NCBI GenBank assembly: GCA_965149945.1
Contig: CBCTTQ010000014.1
Location: 1 to 49,341, forward strand
Source of the DNA: JAHZFN01 sp965149945
Lineage (GTDB): Bacteria; Bacillota; Dehalobacteriia; UBA4068; UBA4997
Direction of reading: 5' to 3'
DNA: 49,341 bases
Notes under the pieces: generated by a model
What the model was told of the DNA's origin: nothing
The model's database searches: none
Seen by the model: only the letters and a program-made list of their open reading frames with translations
In this document: positions 42,508 to 49,341 of the stretch, piece by piece
How the letters are laid out: the number at the start of each line of letters is the position of its first letter
Numbering within the stretch: the first letter of the stretch is position 1
Program-made: the position numbers and the translations under genes

Positions 42508-44475
42508 TTAATTGCCGGCGCGGATTTCCATAATGGTATCCCGCAGACGGGCGGCTTCTTCGAAATCCAAACGGTGAGCGGCCTCCCGCATGGCTTTTTC
42601 CAGCCGGCGGGTGATTTTGTCTTTTTCCTTCTTGGTCAGTTTCAGCCCCTTCTTCACTTTATCTTCTTCCTTCTGGGGCAAAATGGCGCTGACCACATCG
42701 CGGATTTCTTTGCGGACGGTTCGGGGAACGATGTCGTGTTCCTGATTATAGCGGATTTGGAGTTCCCGTCTCCGCTCCGTTTCCCGCATAGCAGCCTCCA
42801 TAGAATCGGTGATACGGTCGGCGTACAAAATCACATGACCTTCGGCGTTGCGGGCGGCGCGCCCGATAGTCTGAATCAAGGAACGATGGGAACGGAGAAA
42901 ACCTTCCTTATCGGCATCCAGAATGGCGACCAAAGACACCTCGGGCAAATCCAACCCTTCCCGCAGCAGATTAATTCCCACCAGCACATCAAATTCTCCC
43001 AGACGCAAATCCCGCACAATAGCCATTCTCTCTAAAGTTTTGACATCAGAATGGAGATAGCGCACTTTAACGCCCGCCTCTTTCAGATAATCGGTCAAAT
43101 CCTCCGCCATACGCTTGGTCAAAGTAGTCACCAACACGCGGTTCCCCTGTTCCACCGCGCGGTGAATAGCGCCCAACAGATGATCCACCTGATGGGCAAT
43201 GGGCTGCAGCTCAATGGTAGGATCCAGCAGTCCTGTGGGACGAATGATCTGTTCCACCACACGGGCGCTGTGCCGCTGTTCGTAGTCTCCGGGTGTCGCG
43301 GATACGTAGACTGCCTGATTCACCCGCTCTTCAAATTCTCCAAAAGTCAAGGGGCGGTTATCCAGCGCTGACGGCAGGCGGAACCCGTACTCCACCAAAG
43401 AAGTTTTGCGGGAACGGTCGCCTTCATACATGCCTCGGATTTGGGGCAGGGTCACATGAGACTCATCCACCATCAACAAATAATCTTTGGGGAAATAATC
43501 CATCAAGGTATAGGGCGCCTCCCCCGGCGCCCGACCCGCCAGATGACGAGAATAATTTTCCACTCCGCTGCAATAACCGATCTCTTCCATCATTTCCAAA
43601 TCAAAATTGGTGCGTTCTTCCAGACGCTGAGCTTCTAACAGTTTGTTTTGTCCTCGCAGCTCTTCCAGACGCTCCGCCAGCTCCAGCCGAATGTCGGCAA
43701 TGGCTTTGCGGCGTTTGGCGTCTTCGGTCACATAGTGACTGGCGGGAAAGATATTGGCGTATTTGGTGCGCGTCAAAATCTCTCCGGTCAACGTGTCCAA
43801 TTCACTGATAGATTCAATCTCATCCCCAAAAAACTCCACGCGAATCCCCTTATCCGTATAGGCGGAAGGATAGATATCCACCACATCGCCTTTTGCGCGA
43901 AAAGTGCCTCGCTTAAAATCAATTTCATTGCGGGTATACTGAATATCGATGAGACGGCGTAACAGGTCGTCCCGATCAATGGTCTGTCCTACTCGCAGAA
44001 ACACCATCATGTTTTCATAATCTTCCGGAGAGCCTAACCCGTAAATAGCGGAAACCGACGCCACCACAATGACATCCCGCCGCTGCAACAGAGAATCAGT
44101 AGCGGAATGGCGCAGTTTCTCGATTTCATCGTTGATGGAGGCGTCTTTGGCAATGTACGTATCACTGTGCGCAATATAAGCTTCCGGTTGATAATAATCA
44201 TAATAGGACACAAAATATTCCACGGCGTTGTTCGGGAAAAATTCTTTGAATTCCCCATACAGCTGAGCGGCCAGCGTTTTGTTATGGGCGATGACCAAGG
44301 TGGGCTTTTCCACCCGAGCAATCACATTGGCCATGGTAAATGTTTTGCCGGAGCCGGTCACTCCCAGCAGCGTCTGGTGTTTTTCTCCGTTGTTGACACC
44401 CGCCACCAGCGCTTCCACCGCCTGAGGCTGATCTCCCGTCAGCTGATAGTCTGATACCAATTTAAAATGATCCAT
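42508..44475 (-). CDS. uvrB: Excinuclease ABC subunit B
   Basis: UvrB verifies the lesion and recruits UvrC in nucleotide excision repair. The 655-residue protein has Walker A GVTGSGKT at about 38-45, the beta-hairpin region YYDYYQPEAYIAHSDTYIA (about 92-110), VDESHVTLPQIRGMYEGD as motif II, the helicase region with GINLLREGLDLPEVSLV and IQTIGRAARN, and the C-terminal UVR helical pair RRLEKAMREAAHRLDFEEAA. I start at ATG 44475 (MDHFKLVSDYQLTG) where AAAGGA lies nine bases upstream; the open frame extends 72 codons further but without conservation. A promoter with an extended -10 lies about 230 bases upstream. No complete LexA box was found in that region, so SOS control is not supported. Confidence 0.97.
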   Translation of the reverse strand: MDHFKLVSDYQLTGDQPQAVEALVAGVNNGEKHQTLLGVTGSGKTFTMANVIARVEKPTLVIAHNKTLAAQLYGEFKEFFPNNAVEYFVSYYDYYQPEAYIAHSDTYIAKDASINDEIEKLRHSATDSLLQRRDVIVVASVSAIYGLGSPEDYENMMVFLRVGQTIDRDDLLRRLIDIQYTRNEIDFKRGTFRAKGDVVDIYPSAYTDKGIRVEFFGDEIESISELDTLTGEILTRTKYANIFPASHYVTEDAKRRKAIADIRLELAERLEELRGQNKLLEAQRLEERTNFDLEMMEEIGYCSGVENYSRHLAGRAPGEAPYTLMDYFPKDYLLMVDESHVTLPQIRGMYEGDRSRKTSLVEYGFRLPSALDNRPLTFGEFEERVNQAVYVSATPGDYEQRHSARVVEQIIRPTGLLDPTIELQPIAHQVDHLLGAIHRAVEQGNRVLVTTLTKRMAEDLTDYLKEAGVKVRYLHSDVKTLERMAIVRDLRLGEFDVLVGINLLREGLDLPEVSLVAILDADKEGFLRSHRSLIQTIGRAARNAEGHVILYADRITDSMEAAMRETERRRELQIRYNQEHDIVPRTVRKEIRDVVSAILPQKEEDKVKKGLKLTKKEKDKITRRLEKAMREAAHRLDFEEAARLRDTIMEIRAGN

Positions 44476-44702
44476 ACTCGTTCCTTTCCGCGCCGCCTTT
44501 TGGAAGACTGCCGCTTGCTCGATTTTCCAACCATTTTCGGACAATACCACCCCAGACTTATCAAATCTCCCTCGCGGCAGTAAAAATCCGACCCGATGGA
44601 GACACCGGCCTGCCGAACCCGACGAACAGCCGAAGTTTCTCACGAGCCATCCGAAAAAGCGCCGTCCCGTCGAAATTTGGTTGAAAACCATCCGAACAGT
44701 TT

Positions 44703-44711
44703 ATTATACCA
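44703..44711 (-). promoter_or_regulatory. Extended -10 promoter for uvrB
   Basis: On the minus strand TGG directly precedes a perfect TATAAT (44703-44708), the extended -10 pattern. The -35 region is T-rich and poor. Predicted leader about 220 bases. Confidence 0.55.
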
Positions 44712-44813
44712 TATCCCGAAAAGAAAAAACAGTCTCCCCGGGTAAGATTTTCTCCGCTCGAAGCGAGCCAAACAGGCGTCCCCGTAAAAAGAACGGGGGG
44801 GGCCGCCGTCCAA

Positions 44814-44844
44814 GAAAAAAAGACTCGATTGTCTGTCGAGTCTT
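44814..44844 (-). terminator. Intrinsic terminator of the repeat lipoprotein gene
   Basis: On the minus strand AAGACTCGA and TCGAGTCTT pair around a seven-base loop, followed by TTTTTC. It is 37 bases past the lipoprotein stop. Confidence 0.88.
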
Positions 44845-44881
44845 TCCTCTTTTCGTCTTTTTGACGACATGGGCACGGCGA

Positions 44882-45187
44882 CTAACGATTGCCGGTGAGT
44901 TCTTCCGCGGCGTCTTTGGCGCCGTCTACAGCGTCTTTAACGCCGTCCGCCACTCCGTCAGCGGCGTCTTTGGCGCCGTCTACTACATCACCGGCGGCGT
45001 TTTTCGCGCCGTCCACTACATCATCCGCGGCGTCTTTGGCGTCATCCATCACACGATCATCGCCGTGCCGCTGGGTTTGGGCGTTGTCGTTTCTGGCGTC
45101 ATTGGTGGTGTCGGAGCCGTTGTTGCCGCAGCCGCACAAGGACACCGCCAACAGCAGAGACAAAAAGAGTACGGTTAATTTTTTCAT
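44882..45187 (-). CDS. Small lipoprotein with 11-residue repeats
   Basis: This 101-residue lipoprotein has a signal peptide ending in SLCGC (lipidated Cys20 by the L-x-G-C rule). After a polar linker, residues 48-91 consist of four 11-residue units: DDAKDAADDVV, DGAKNAAGDVV, DGAKDAADGVA and DGVKDAVDGAK, with a partial fifth. The alanine/valine stripe with aspartate and lysine around it predicts an amphipathic helix lying on a surface, as in LEA-like and YtxH-like proteins linked to stress or desiccation. GGAGGAGAGG precedes the ATG. It is a single-gene unit with its own extended -10 promoter candidate and terminator. The repeats are visible in the DNA as a 33-base periodicity rich in GGCGTC. 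Function is not known. Confidence 0.8.
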   Translation of the reverse strand: MKKLTVLFLSLLLAVSLCGCGNNGSDTTNDARNDNAQTQRHGDDRVMDDAKDAADDVVDGAKNAAGDVVDGAKDAADGVADGVKDAVDGAKDAAEELTGNR

Positions 45188-45281
45188 AGACCTCTCCTCC
45201 TGTGGATTCTGAATAATTCCAAAGAGAGCGTCTTGTTCCCTTTGGAGTTTCTCTCACCTTAGTATAGCCGCAAAAACGAGG

Positions 45282-45290
45282 ATTATACCA
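45282..45290 (-). promoter_or_regulatory. Extended -10 promoter candidate for the repeat lipoprotein
   Basis: On the minus strand TGG precedes a perfect TATAAT (45282-45287). No good -35 is seen, so it would depend on the extended -10. A downstream TATACT near 45262 is an alternative. Confidence 0.4.
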
Positions 45291-45355
45291 AAGGGAAAGC
45301 GATAACGGTCGGGATTTTTTATCTTCGAAAACCCGGCCGCTTTTTCAGCGCCTCT

Positions 45356-45395
45356 TCAAAAAAAAAGCAGAAAAAGAAAAATTTGCTTTTTCTGC
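45356..45395 (-). terminator. Intrinsic terminator of the parAB unit
   Basis: On the minus strand AGCAGAAAAAG pairs perfectly with CTTTTTCTGCT (11 bp), followed by nine T residues. It lies about 180 bases after the parB stop. Confidence 0.85.
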
Positions 45396-45575
45396 TTACT
45401 TTTTAATTTTCGTTCATGGGGGCGCCTTTGCTTTCCCGACGGAATAACGTTTTTGAAAAAGGCGCCGTCCGTGTCTTTTCCCGGCGTGAGCACCGCCCCG
45501 CGCAAGCCGTTCCCCCGCCGCCCTTGACCGGTTCCGTCATGCCCGTTCGCCCCACAAAACATCACCTTTGCCGTC

Positions 45576-46478
45576 TCAAAAAGTTTCTCCCGGCAACAAA
45601 AGAGAAATCAAACGATCCAATTCCTCATCATCGAAATATTCCAGCACAATTTTGCCGCCCTTGCCGCCGCCGCGAACCGTCACCTTGGTACCCAACCGAC
45701 TCCGCAGCCGCTCTTCTATTTCCTGTAACAAAAGATCATTGAGGGCGGGCTTTGGAGCGGAGGAGCGCTTCTTCGTCTTAGGCGTATCGGATTTGCCATA
45801 AAGTTCGGAGGGGTTTTTGGCATAGTATTCCGCTTGCCGCACTGAAAGATGCTCCGCCAGAATCCTTTCCGCCAGCGCCAGTCGATCTTGGGTTTTGCTC
45901 AATTGCAGCAACGCCCGCCCATGCCCGGCGGTTAATTTTTCTTCCATTACCGCCTGCTTCACCGGTTCCGGCAAAGAAAGGAGACGCAGGGTATTCGCTA
46001 CATAAACACGGCTTTTACCCAGCTTTTCCGCCAGCTTGCTTTGGGTATAATGATACGTTTCCATCAATTCTTTGTAGGTGGCGGCTTCTTCCAAGGGATT
46101 CAGATTTTGCCGCTGGATATTTTCAATCAGCGCTACTTCCAGGGTATCGGTATCGCTCAGATTCCGCACAATACAGGGGACCTCTTCCAATCCGCAGAGA
46201 ACCGCCGCCCGATAACGCCGTTCTCCCGCCACAATTTGGTAGCCGTCAGCGCCGTCGGGACGTACCAAAATAGGCTGCAAAATGCCTTGTTCCCGCACGG
46301 ATTTTGTCAATTCCCGCAGTTTGGCGTCATCAAAAATTTGACGAGGCTGGTCGGGATTGGGATGAATCTGTTCCGTCTTTAAAAGCTGCACTTTTTCCAG
46401 GGTAATATTCTCTTCCAAGACCGGTTTGGCGGCGCCGAACAAAGCATCCAAACCGCTGCCGAGACCTTTTTTTGTCAT
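45576..46478 (-). CDS. parB: Chromosome partitioning protein ParB (Spo0J)
   Basis: ParB binds parS sites near the origin, spreads as a CTP-dependent clamp and works with ParA to separate origins. The 300-residue protein has the N-terminal ParA-activating stretch KKGLGSGLDALFG, the CTP-binding motif GERRYR at about 85-90 with IENIQRQNLNPLEEA, the helix-turn-helix TQSKLAEKLGKSRVYVANTL near 145-164, and the C-terminal dimerisation helices. It is one gene downstream of parA (38-base gap). In spore formers Spo0J also affects sporulation. No perfect parS site was found in the window. Confidence 0.95.
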   Translation of the reverse strand: MTKKGLGSGLDALFGAAKPVLEENITLEKVQLLKTEQIHPNPDQPRQIFDDAKLRELTKSVREQGILQPILVRPDGADGYQIVAGERRYRAAVLCGLEEVPCIVRNLSDTDTLEVALIENIQRQNLNPLEEAATYKELMETYHYTQSKLAEKLGKSRVYVANTLRLLSLPEPVKQAVMEEKLTAGHGRALLQLSKTQDRLALAERILAEHLSVRQAEYYAKNPSELYGKSDTPKTKKRSSAPKPALNDLLLQEIEERLRSRLGTKVTVRGGGKGGKIVLEYFDDEELDRLISLLLPGETF

Positions 46479-46516
46479 GAAACTTCCTCCCTTTCTTTGT
46501 TACGAGCCAAACAACA

Positions 46517-47290
46517 CTATCCCCTCAGGCGAGTTTTGGCGACTACCGCTTTGGCCAGTTCACCGTACATTTCCGCGCCTTTGGATTTTTTATCGTAATA
46601 GCTGATGGGCATACCGTGGCTGGGGGCTTCCGAAAGGCGCACATTGCGGGGAATCACGGCGCCGAACACCCTGTCCCCGAAATATTCCTTTACCTGATCC
46701 ACCACCTGGGCGGAAAGATTGGTACGGCTGTCGAACATCGTCAGCAAAACTCCCAAAATCTGTAACTGAGGGTTGAGATGTTTGCGTACCAGCCCAAAAG
46801 TGTTCATCAACTGTTCCAGCCCTTCCAGCGCGTAATACTCACACTGCACCGGAATGATGATGCTGTCGGCGGCTGTCAGCCCGTTCAGCGTCAACAGCCC
46901 CAGCGAAGGCGGGCAATCGATGAGCACATAATCATAGCGTTCCCGCAGATGGCTGATGGCTTGGCGCAGTTTGCTCTCCCGCGCTACGACGCTGACCAGT
47001 TCCACTTCCGCCCCCGCCAAATTGATGGTGGCAGGCAGCACATGAACGCCGGAATAAGGCGTCCGCACCAACGCCGCCTCCGCCGGCAGATCGTCCACCA
47101 GCACATCATAAATACAATGCCGCAGCTCCCGGCGATTAATGCCATAACCGCTGGTGGCGTTACCCTGGGGATCCAAATCAATGAGCAGCACCGAATATCC
47201 CATTTGCCCCAGCGCGTCCGCTAAATTGACTACTGTGGTGGTTTTAGCGACTCCGCCTTTTTGATTCGCGACTGCAATTACATAACCCAT
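46517..47290 (-). CDS. parA: Chromosome partitioning ATPase ParA (Soj)
   Basis: ParA is a dimerising ATPase that binds DNA nonspecifically and is stimulated by ParB. The 257-residue protein has the deviant Walker A KGGVAKTTT at about 11-19 with its signature lysine, LIDLDPQGNATSG, YVLIDCPPSLGLLT as Walker B, and VIPRNVRLSEAPSHG near the C-terminus. I start at ATG 47290 (MGYVIAVANQKGG) because orthologues begin here and AAAGGGA lies upstream; the open frame extends 78 codons into arginine- and lysine-rich sequence that looks noncoding. It is followed by parB. A 351-base gap separates it from rsmG. Confidence 0.96.
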   Translation of the reverse strand: MGYVIAVANQKGGVAKTTTVVNLADALGQMGYSVLLIDLDPQGNATSGYGINRRELRHCIYDVLVDDLPAEAALVRTPYSGVHVLPATINLAGAEVELVSVVARESKLRQAISHLRERYDYVLIDCPPSLGLLTLNGLTAADSIIIPVQCEYYALEGLEQLMNTFGLVRKHLNPQLQILGVLLTMFDSRTNLSAQVVDQVKEYFGDRVFGAVIPRNVRLSEAPSHGMPISYYDKKSKGAEMYGELAKAVVAKTRLRG

Positions 47291-47641
47291 AGTTATTCCC
47301 TTTCTTTTCGCTTCTTTTCCTTCGAATCGGCTCCTTTTTCGCCGATTTTTCGCTTCTGTTTCAAAATCTCTCTTGCTTCTTCTCGAAGTTTCTGTTTTTT
47401 TTCTTGATTTTCTTGCACTGTTTTTCGCGGTGTCCGATTGCGCTGATTTTTTATTCCCCTTTGGAAGCATCTGCCTGTTTCGGATTCTTTTTTCGACTCT
47501 TTCGGAGGTTTCTTTCAGCGGCATTGTTTGCCAACATCCGCTTTAAACCGCCTTTTCCCTTCCCGAAGAAACATTCTTCTCCCGAAAAAGGGTTCTTTCG
47601 CGCGACATGTTTTTGCCGAATTTCCGACAGGGTTCCGTGTG
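47291..47641. other. Purine-rich gap between rsmG and parA
   Basis: These 351 bases are strongly purine-rich on the transcribed (minus) sense. I see no gene, no terminator with a proper T tail and no clear promoter. A small GAAGAA/TTCTTC hairpin lies near 47565-47582. Confidence 0.45.
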
Positions 47642-48475
47642 TTACAGAGGTTTTTTCTTGATGACGCCGCTGTTTCTGGGATATTTTTCCGCCAAAGGAG
47701 CGGTTTTCCTCAACAACAACAAACTACGCCGCTCTCCGGAAGTCAATGTATAGTCCAGGCGTTTTTCTACCCGCAGCCGCAATTCCGCCAAAGCGTGCGC
47801 CGCGGTTTTTAATTCCTCGGTCAGGTTGCCGCCTTTCATGGCGATTACCGCGCCGCCCGGTTTCACCAATCCCGCCGTATATTCCGCCAGCAAAGGCAAA
47901 GGCGCCACCGCCCGCGCCACCGCCAAATCCGCCCGCTCCCGTCGAGCAGGCTGACGAGCCAACTCTTCCGCCCGTCCCCACAGAACTTCTGTCTGAGACA
48001 GCCCCAGTTCCCGGCAAACTCGGGATAAAAAATCGCAGCGTTTGCGCTGAGCGTCCAACAAAACGACCCGACAGTGGGGACAAACCGCCGCCAGGGGAAT
48101 GCCGGGCAAACCGGCGCCCGTTCCCACATCCACTAAGATTTTACCCGCCAGCGGATCAGGTCCCGCCTCTTCCAAAAAAGTCAGAAGGCGCAGGCTGTCC
48201 GCTATATGTTTTTCCGCCACTTCCGCCGCTTCCACAATCCCGGTCAAGTTCATCACCCGATTGGTCTCCACCAGCTCCACATAATAGCGCGTCAACAGCG
48301 CCAGCCGCTCTGACGGCAAAGACAGAGACAACTCCGTCAATCGCTCCGCCAGCGCTCGCGCGAAGACGCCTTCTTCCACCACTGCCGCCGCGGAAGGTTT
48401 TCGGCCGCCGCTGTTTCCTGCCGCGGCGGAGGCGGCGGAGTGTTCCCTATGTTGTTTGTTTCTTTGCTGTTTCAT
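47642..48475 (-). CDS. rsmG: 16S rRNA (guanine527-N7)-methyltransferase RsmG
   Basis: RsmG (GidB) methylates G527 in 16S rRNA (E. coli numbering) with S-adenosylmethionine; loss of it gives low-level streptomycin resistance in many bacteria. The fold is clear: NRVMNLTGIVEAAEVAEKHI, then the SAM-binding LVDVGTGAGLPGIPLA, VVLLDAQRKRCDFL and AVARAVAPLPLLAEY. I start at ATG 48475, with GGAG upstream, giving 277 residues. This is about 40 longer than usual, because an alanine-, serine- and glutamine-rich stretch precedes the conserved core; a downstream non-ATG start is possible. It is upstream of parA-parB, an order conserved near the origin. Its usual neighbour mnmG is not found in the 0.87 kb that remain upstream. 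Confidence 0.93.
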   Translation of the reverse strand: MKQQRNKQHREHSAASAAAGNSGGRKPSAAAVVEEGVFARALAERLTELSLSLPSERLALLTRYYVELVETNRVMNLTGIVEAAEVAEKHIADSLRLLTFLEEAGPDPLAGKILVDVGTGAGLPGIPLAAVCPHCRVVLLDAQRKRCDFLSRVCRELGLSQTEVLWGRAEELARQPARRERADLAVARAVAPLPLLAEYTAGLVKPGGAVIAMKGGNLTEELKTAAHALAELRLRVEKRLDYTLTSGERRSLLLLRKTAPLAEKYPRNSGVIKKKPL

Positions 48476-48691
48476 ACCTGCTCCTGCTCTCCTCTCGGCC
48501 CCGCTTCTCTGTTCGGGGTTCACGTAATCTCTGTTCCGAGAAGGCACACCCGCTCCCCGTTCAATATTGCCGTTCCTTTCTGTTCCGTGAAAATTATCGT
48601 GAAACATTGTTCCCAAAAGCCATTTCTCCTCCAAACGGGGTTTCTCCAAACAGTTTCTTTTCCAAAATCTAAACCGATTTTTTCAAACCGT

Positions 48692-48721
48692 TTTACACTC
48701 AAAACCGCCTTGAGCGGTCAA
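48692..48721 (-). promoter_or_regulatory. Promoter candidate for rsmG-parAB
   Basis: On the minus strand TTGACC (48716-48721) and TGTAAA (48692-48697) are 18 bases apart. ACCGC/GCGGT, a 5-bp inverted repeat, overlaps the -35 and spacer and could be an operator. The leader would be about 215 bases. Confidence 0.4.
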
Positions 48722-49105
48722 AAAATCTTCGAAAAAACGCATAACCCCAATCAAAATCCACGGATGTCGTCTTCGCGAAGTTTCTTTCCCACTTTCTTTT
48801 TTCGTTCTTTTACCCTTCCGCTCTTTTACTTTTCAATTCCTCTGTTTTTTTATTTTACTTTTCCCGGCTATGGCTCTTTTTTCTCTTCTGTTTATTTGCC
48901 AATCTGATTTTACCTTTAAGGGCAGCAGGGGCTTACCGAGAGAATCCTCGCGACTCTTCACAACATCTCTGCCTGAATCCTCGTATTTTCCTAAAAAATC
49001 ATCCGTCTTTCTCACAGGCGGAAACTTACAAGCAGACGTCATTTTGCTTCATCCAAGCCATTTTCACGGCGCCGAAAGTTTTTGCGCCCGCTTTCTTTCC
49101 TCTAT

Positions 49106-49161
49106 GGCAACTGTCCTGGGGCAACTGTCCTGGGGCAACTGTCCTGGGATAACTGTCCCTG
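49106..49161. repeat. Tandem repeat, 14-base unit
   Basis: Three identical copies of GGCAACTGTCCTGG (49106-49147) are followed by a fourth degenerate copy GATAACTGTCCCTG (49148-49161). Confidence 0.95.
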
Positions 49162-49286
49162 CTTGTTTTTGCCGTTGAGCGCCCGCGTTGTATCAGATTT
49201 TCGGGAAGAATTCCCTCGCTTGCCAAATAAACCTTCGCGGCGGATTTTCAATTTCCAATAGTAAAAAAAGGGATTCTTAACGAATA

Positions 49287-49341
49287 TTCTTCATTTCTTC
49301 ATTTCTTCATTTCTTCATTTCTTCATTTCTTCATTTCTTCA
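49287..49341. repeat. Tandem repeat, 8-base unit, running off the window end
   Basis: TTCTTCAT is repeated without error nearly seven times and is cut off by the window end, so the true array length is unknown. Sequence ends in such arrays often mark where assembly broke. Confidence 0.97.

Larger units (their letters stand above)
44476..44881. other. Intergenic region upstream of uvrB
   Basis: In these 406 bases I see the uvrB promoter, the terminator for the repeat lipoprotein, and a CCCCGT/ACGGGG hairpin at about 44780-44797. The 230-base uvrB leader carries an open frame fused to uvrB, which I reject as coding. Confidence 0.5.
45188..45575. other. Intergenic region between repeat lipoprotein and parB
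   Basis: This 388-base stretch has the lipoprotein promoter candidate, the parB terminator, and a long inverted repeat GGCGCCTTT (45422-45430) / AAAGGCGCC (about 45457-45465) with a roughly 27-base loop. No gene is evident. Confidence 0.45.
48476..49341. other. 866-base region without recognisable genes at the window edge
   Basis: No convincing coding sequence is seen on either strand. Visible are a promoter candidate for rsmG (48692-48721), two CGTGAAA direct repeats at 48585-48606 of which one reads CGTGAAACA like the right half of a parS site, a 14-base tandem repeat and an 8-base tandem repeat at the very end. The sequence is pyrimidine-rich on the plus strand. Confidence 0.5.

Noticed and set aside
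44476..44691. N-terminal extension of UvrB by 72 residues
   Set aside because: It overlaps the predicted leader, has no conserved residues and lacks a ribosome site; UvrB orthologues start near MDHFKLVSDYQLTG.
44690..44720. LexA (SOS) box at the uvrB promoter
   Set aside because: Only a CGAAC half-site is present; the second half is missing.
47291..47524. N-terminal extension of ParA by 78 residues
   Set aside because: The extension is arginine/lysine-rich and unlike any ParA start. Orthologues begin at MGYVIAVANQKGG with a ribosome site upstream.

Overview
This 49.3 kb stretch looks like chromosomal DNA of an anaerobic, endospore-forming member of the Bacillota (Clostridia-like). The evidence is a spoIID-type sporulation gene, a FabK-type enoyl-ACP reductase, a class II aldolase, two S-layer-homology (SLH) surface proteins, DegV, a YtrA-like GntR/ABC operon, a YybS-type membrane protein before rplI-dnaB, the dnaX-ybaB-recR block, and rsmG-parA-parB, which usually lies near the replication origin. 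I cannot name a genus. I see no rRNA, tRNA, CRISPR array, insertion sequence or phage gene. Most genes have strong AGGAGG-like ribosome binding sites, and many transcription units end in clear intrinsic terminators.

Layout. 1-3.0 kb: degV, fba, a small cysteine-rich protein of unknown function (all minus) and a CBS-domain protein (plus). 3.3-7.2 kb: a GntR repressor/ABC ATPase/permease operon (minus) with a recognisable promoter and a palindromic operator, back to back with spoIID (plus). 8.3-14.7 kb (plus): a small XRE regulator, dapF, a patatin-like lipase, a response regulator/histidine kinase pair, an Eis-like acetyltransferase and an acidic lipoprotein. 15.0-19.4 kb: a consensus promoter, a cobalamin riboswitch, an intrinsic terminator and one very large secreted SLH protein. 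20.3-24.4 kb (minus): a HAD phosphatase and EamA transporter, fabK, and serS. 24.6-27.0 kb: an SLH-anchored transglutaminase-like protein and a convergent small lipoprotein. 27.4-33.9 kb (plus): a YybS-type DUF2232 protein, rplI, dnaB, dnaX, ybaB, recR and a flavin reductase. 34.4-44.5 kb (minus): rnr, a TIGR04076 protein, uvrA, a DUF1287 protein, an orphan PotD-like lipoprotein and uvrB. 44.9-48.5 kb (minus): a repeat-containing lipoprotein, parB, parA and rsmG. The last 0.9 kb has no recognisable gene and ends in short tandem repeats that run off the window edge.

The most interesting unit is at 15.0-19.4 kb. A transcription-terminating cobalamin riboswitch stands before a 1337-residue exported protein. 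That protein has a transcobalamin-C-terminal-like (DUF4430) domain near its C-terminus, a second divergent copy near its N-terminus, Ig-like domains between them, and three SLH modules that would hold it on the cell wall. The simplest reading is a vitamin-B12-repressed, wall-anchored corrinoid-capturing protein, a Gram-positive analogue in concept of outer-membrane B12-binding lipoproteins. No B12 transporter or biosynthesis gene lies beside it. Other points of note are a hairpin lying between the Shine-Dalgarno sequence and the start codon of dapF, a uvrB/uvrA pair separated by a potD-DUF1287 insert, the absence of gdpP from the usual yybS-gdpP-rplI-dnaB order, and a candidate sigma-E promoter for spoIID abutting the ABC operon promoter.
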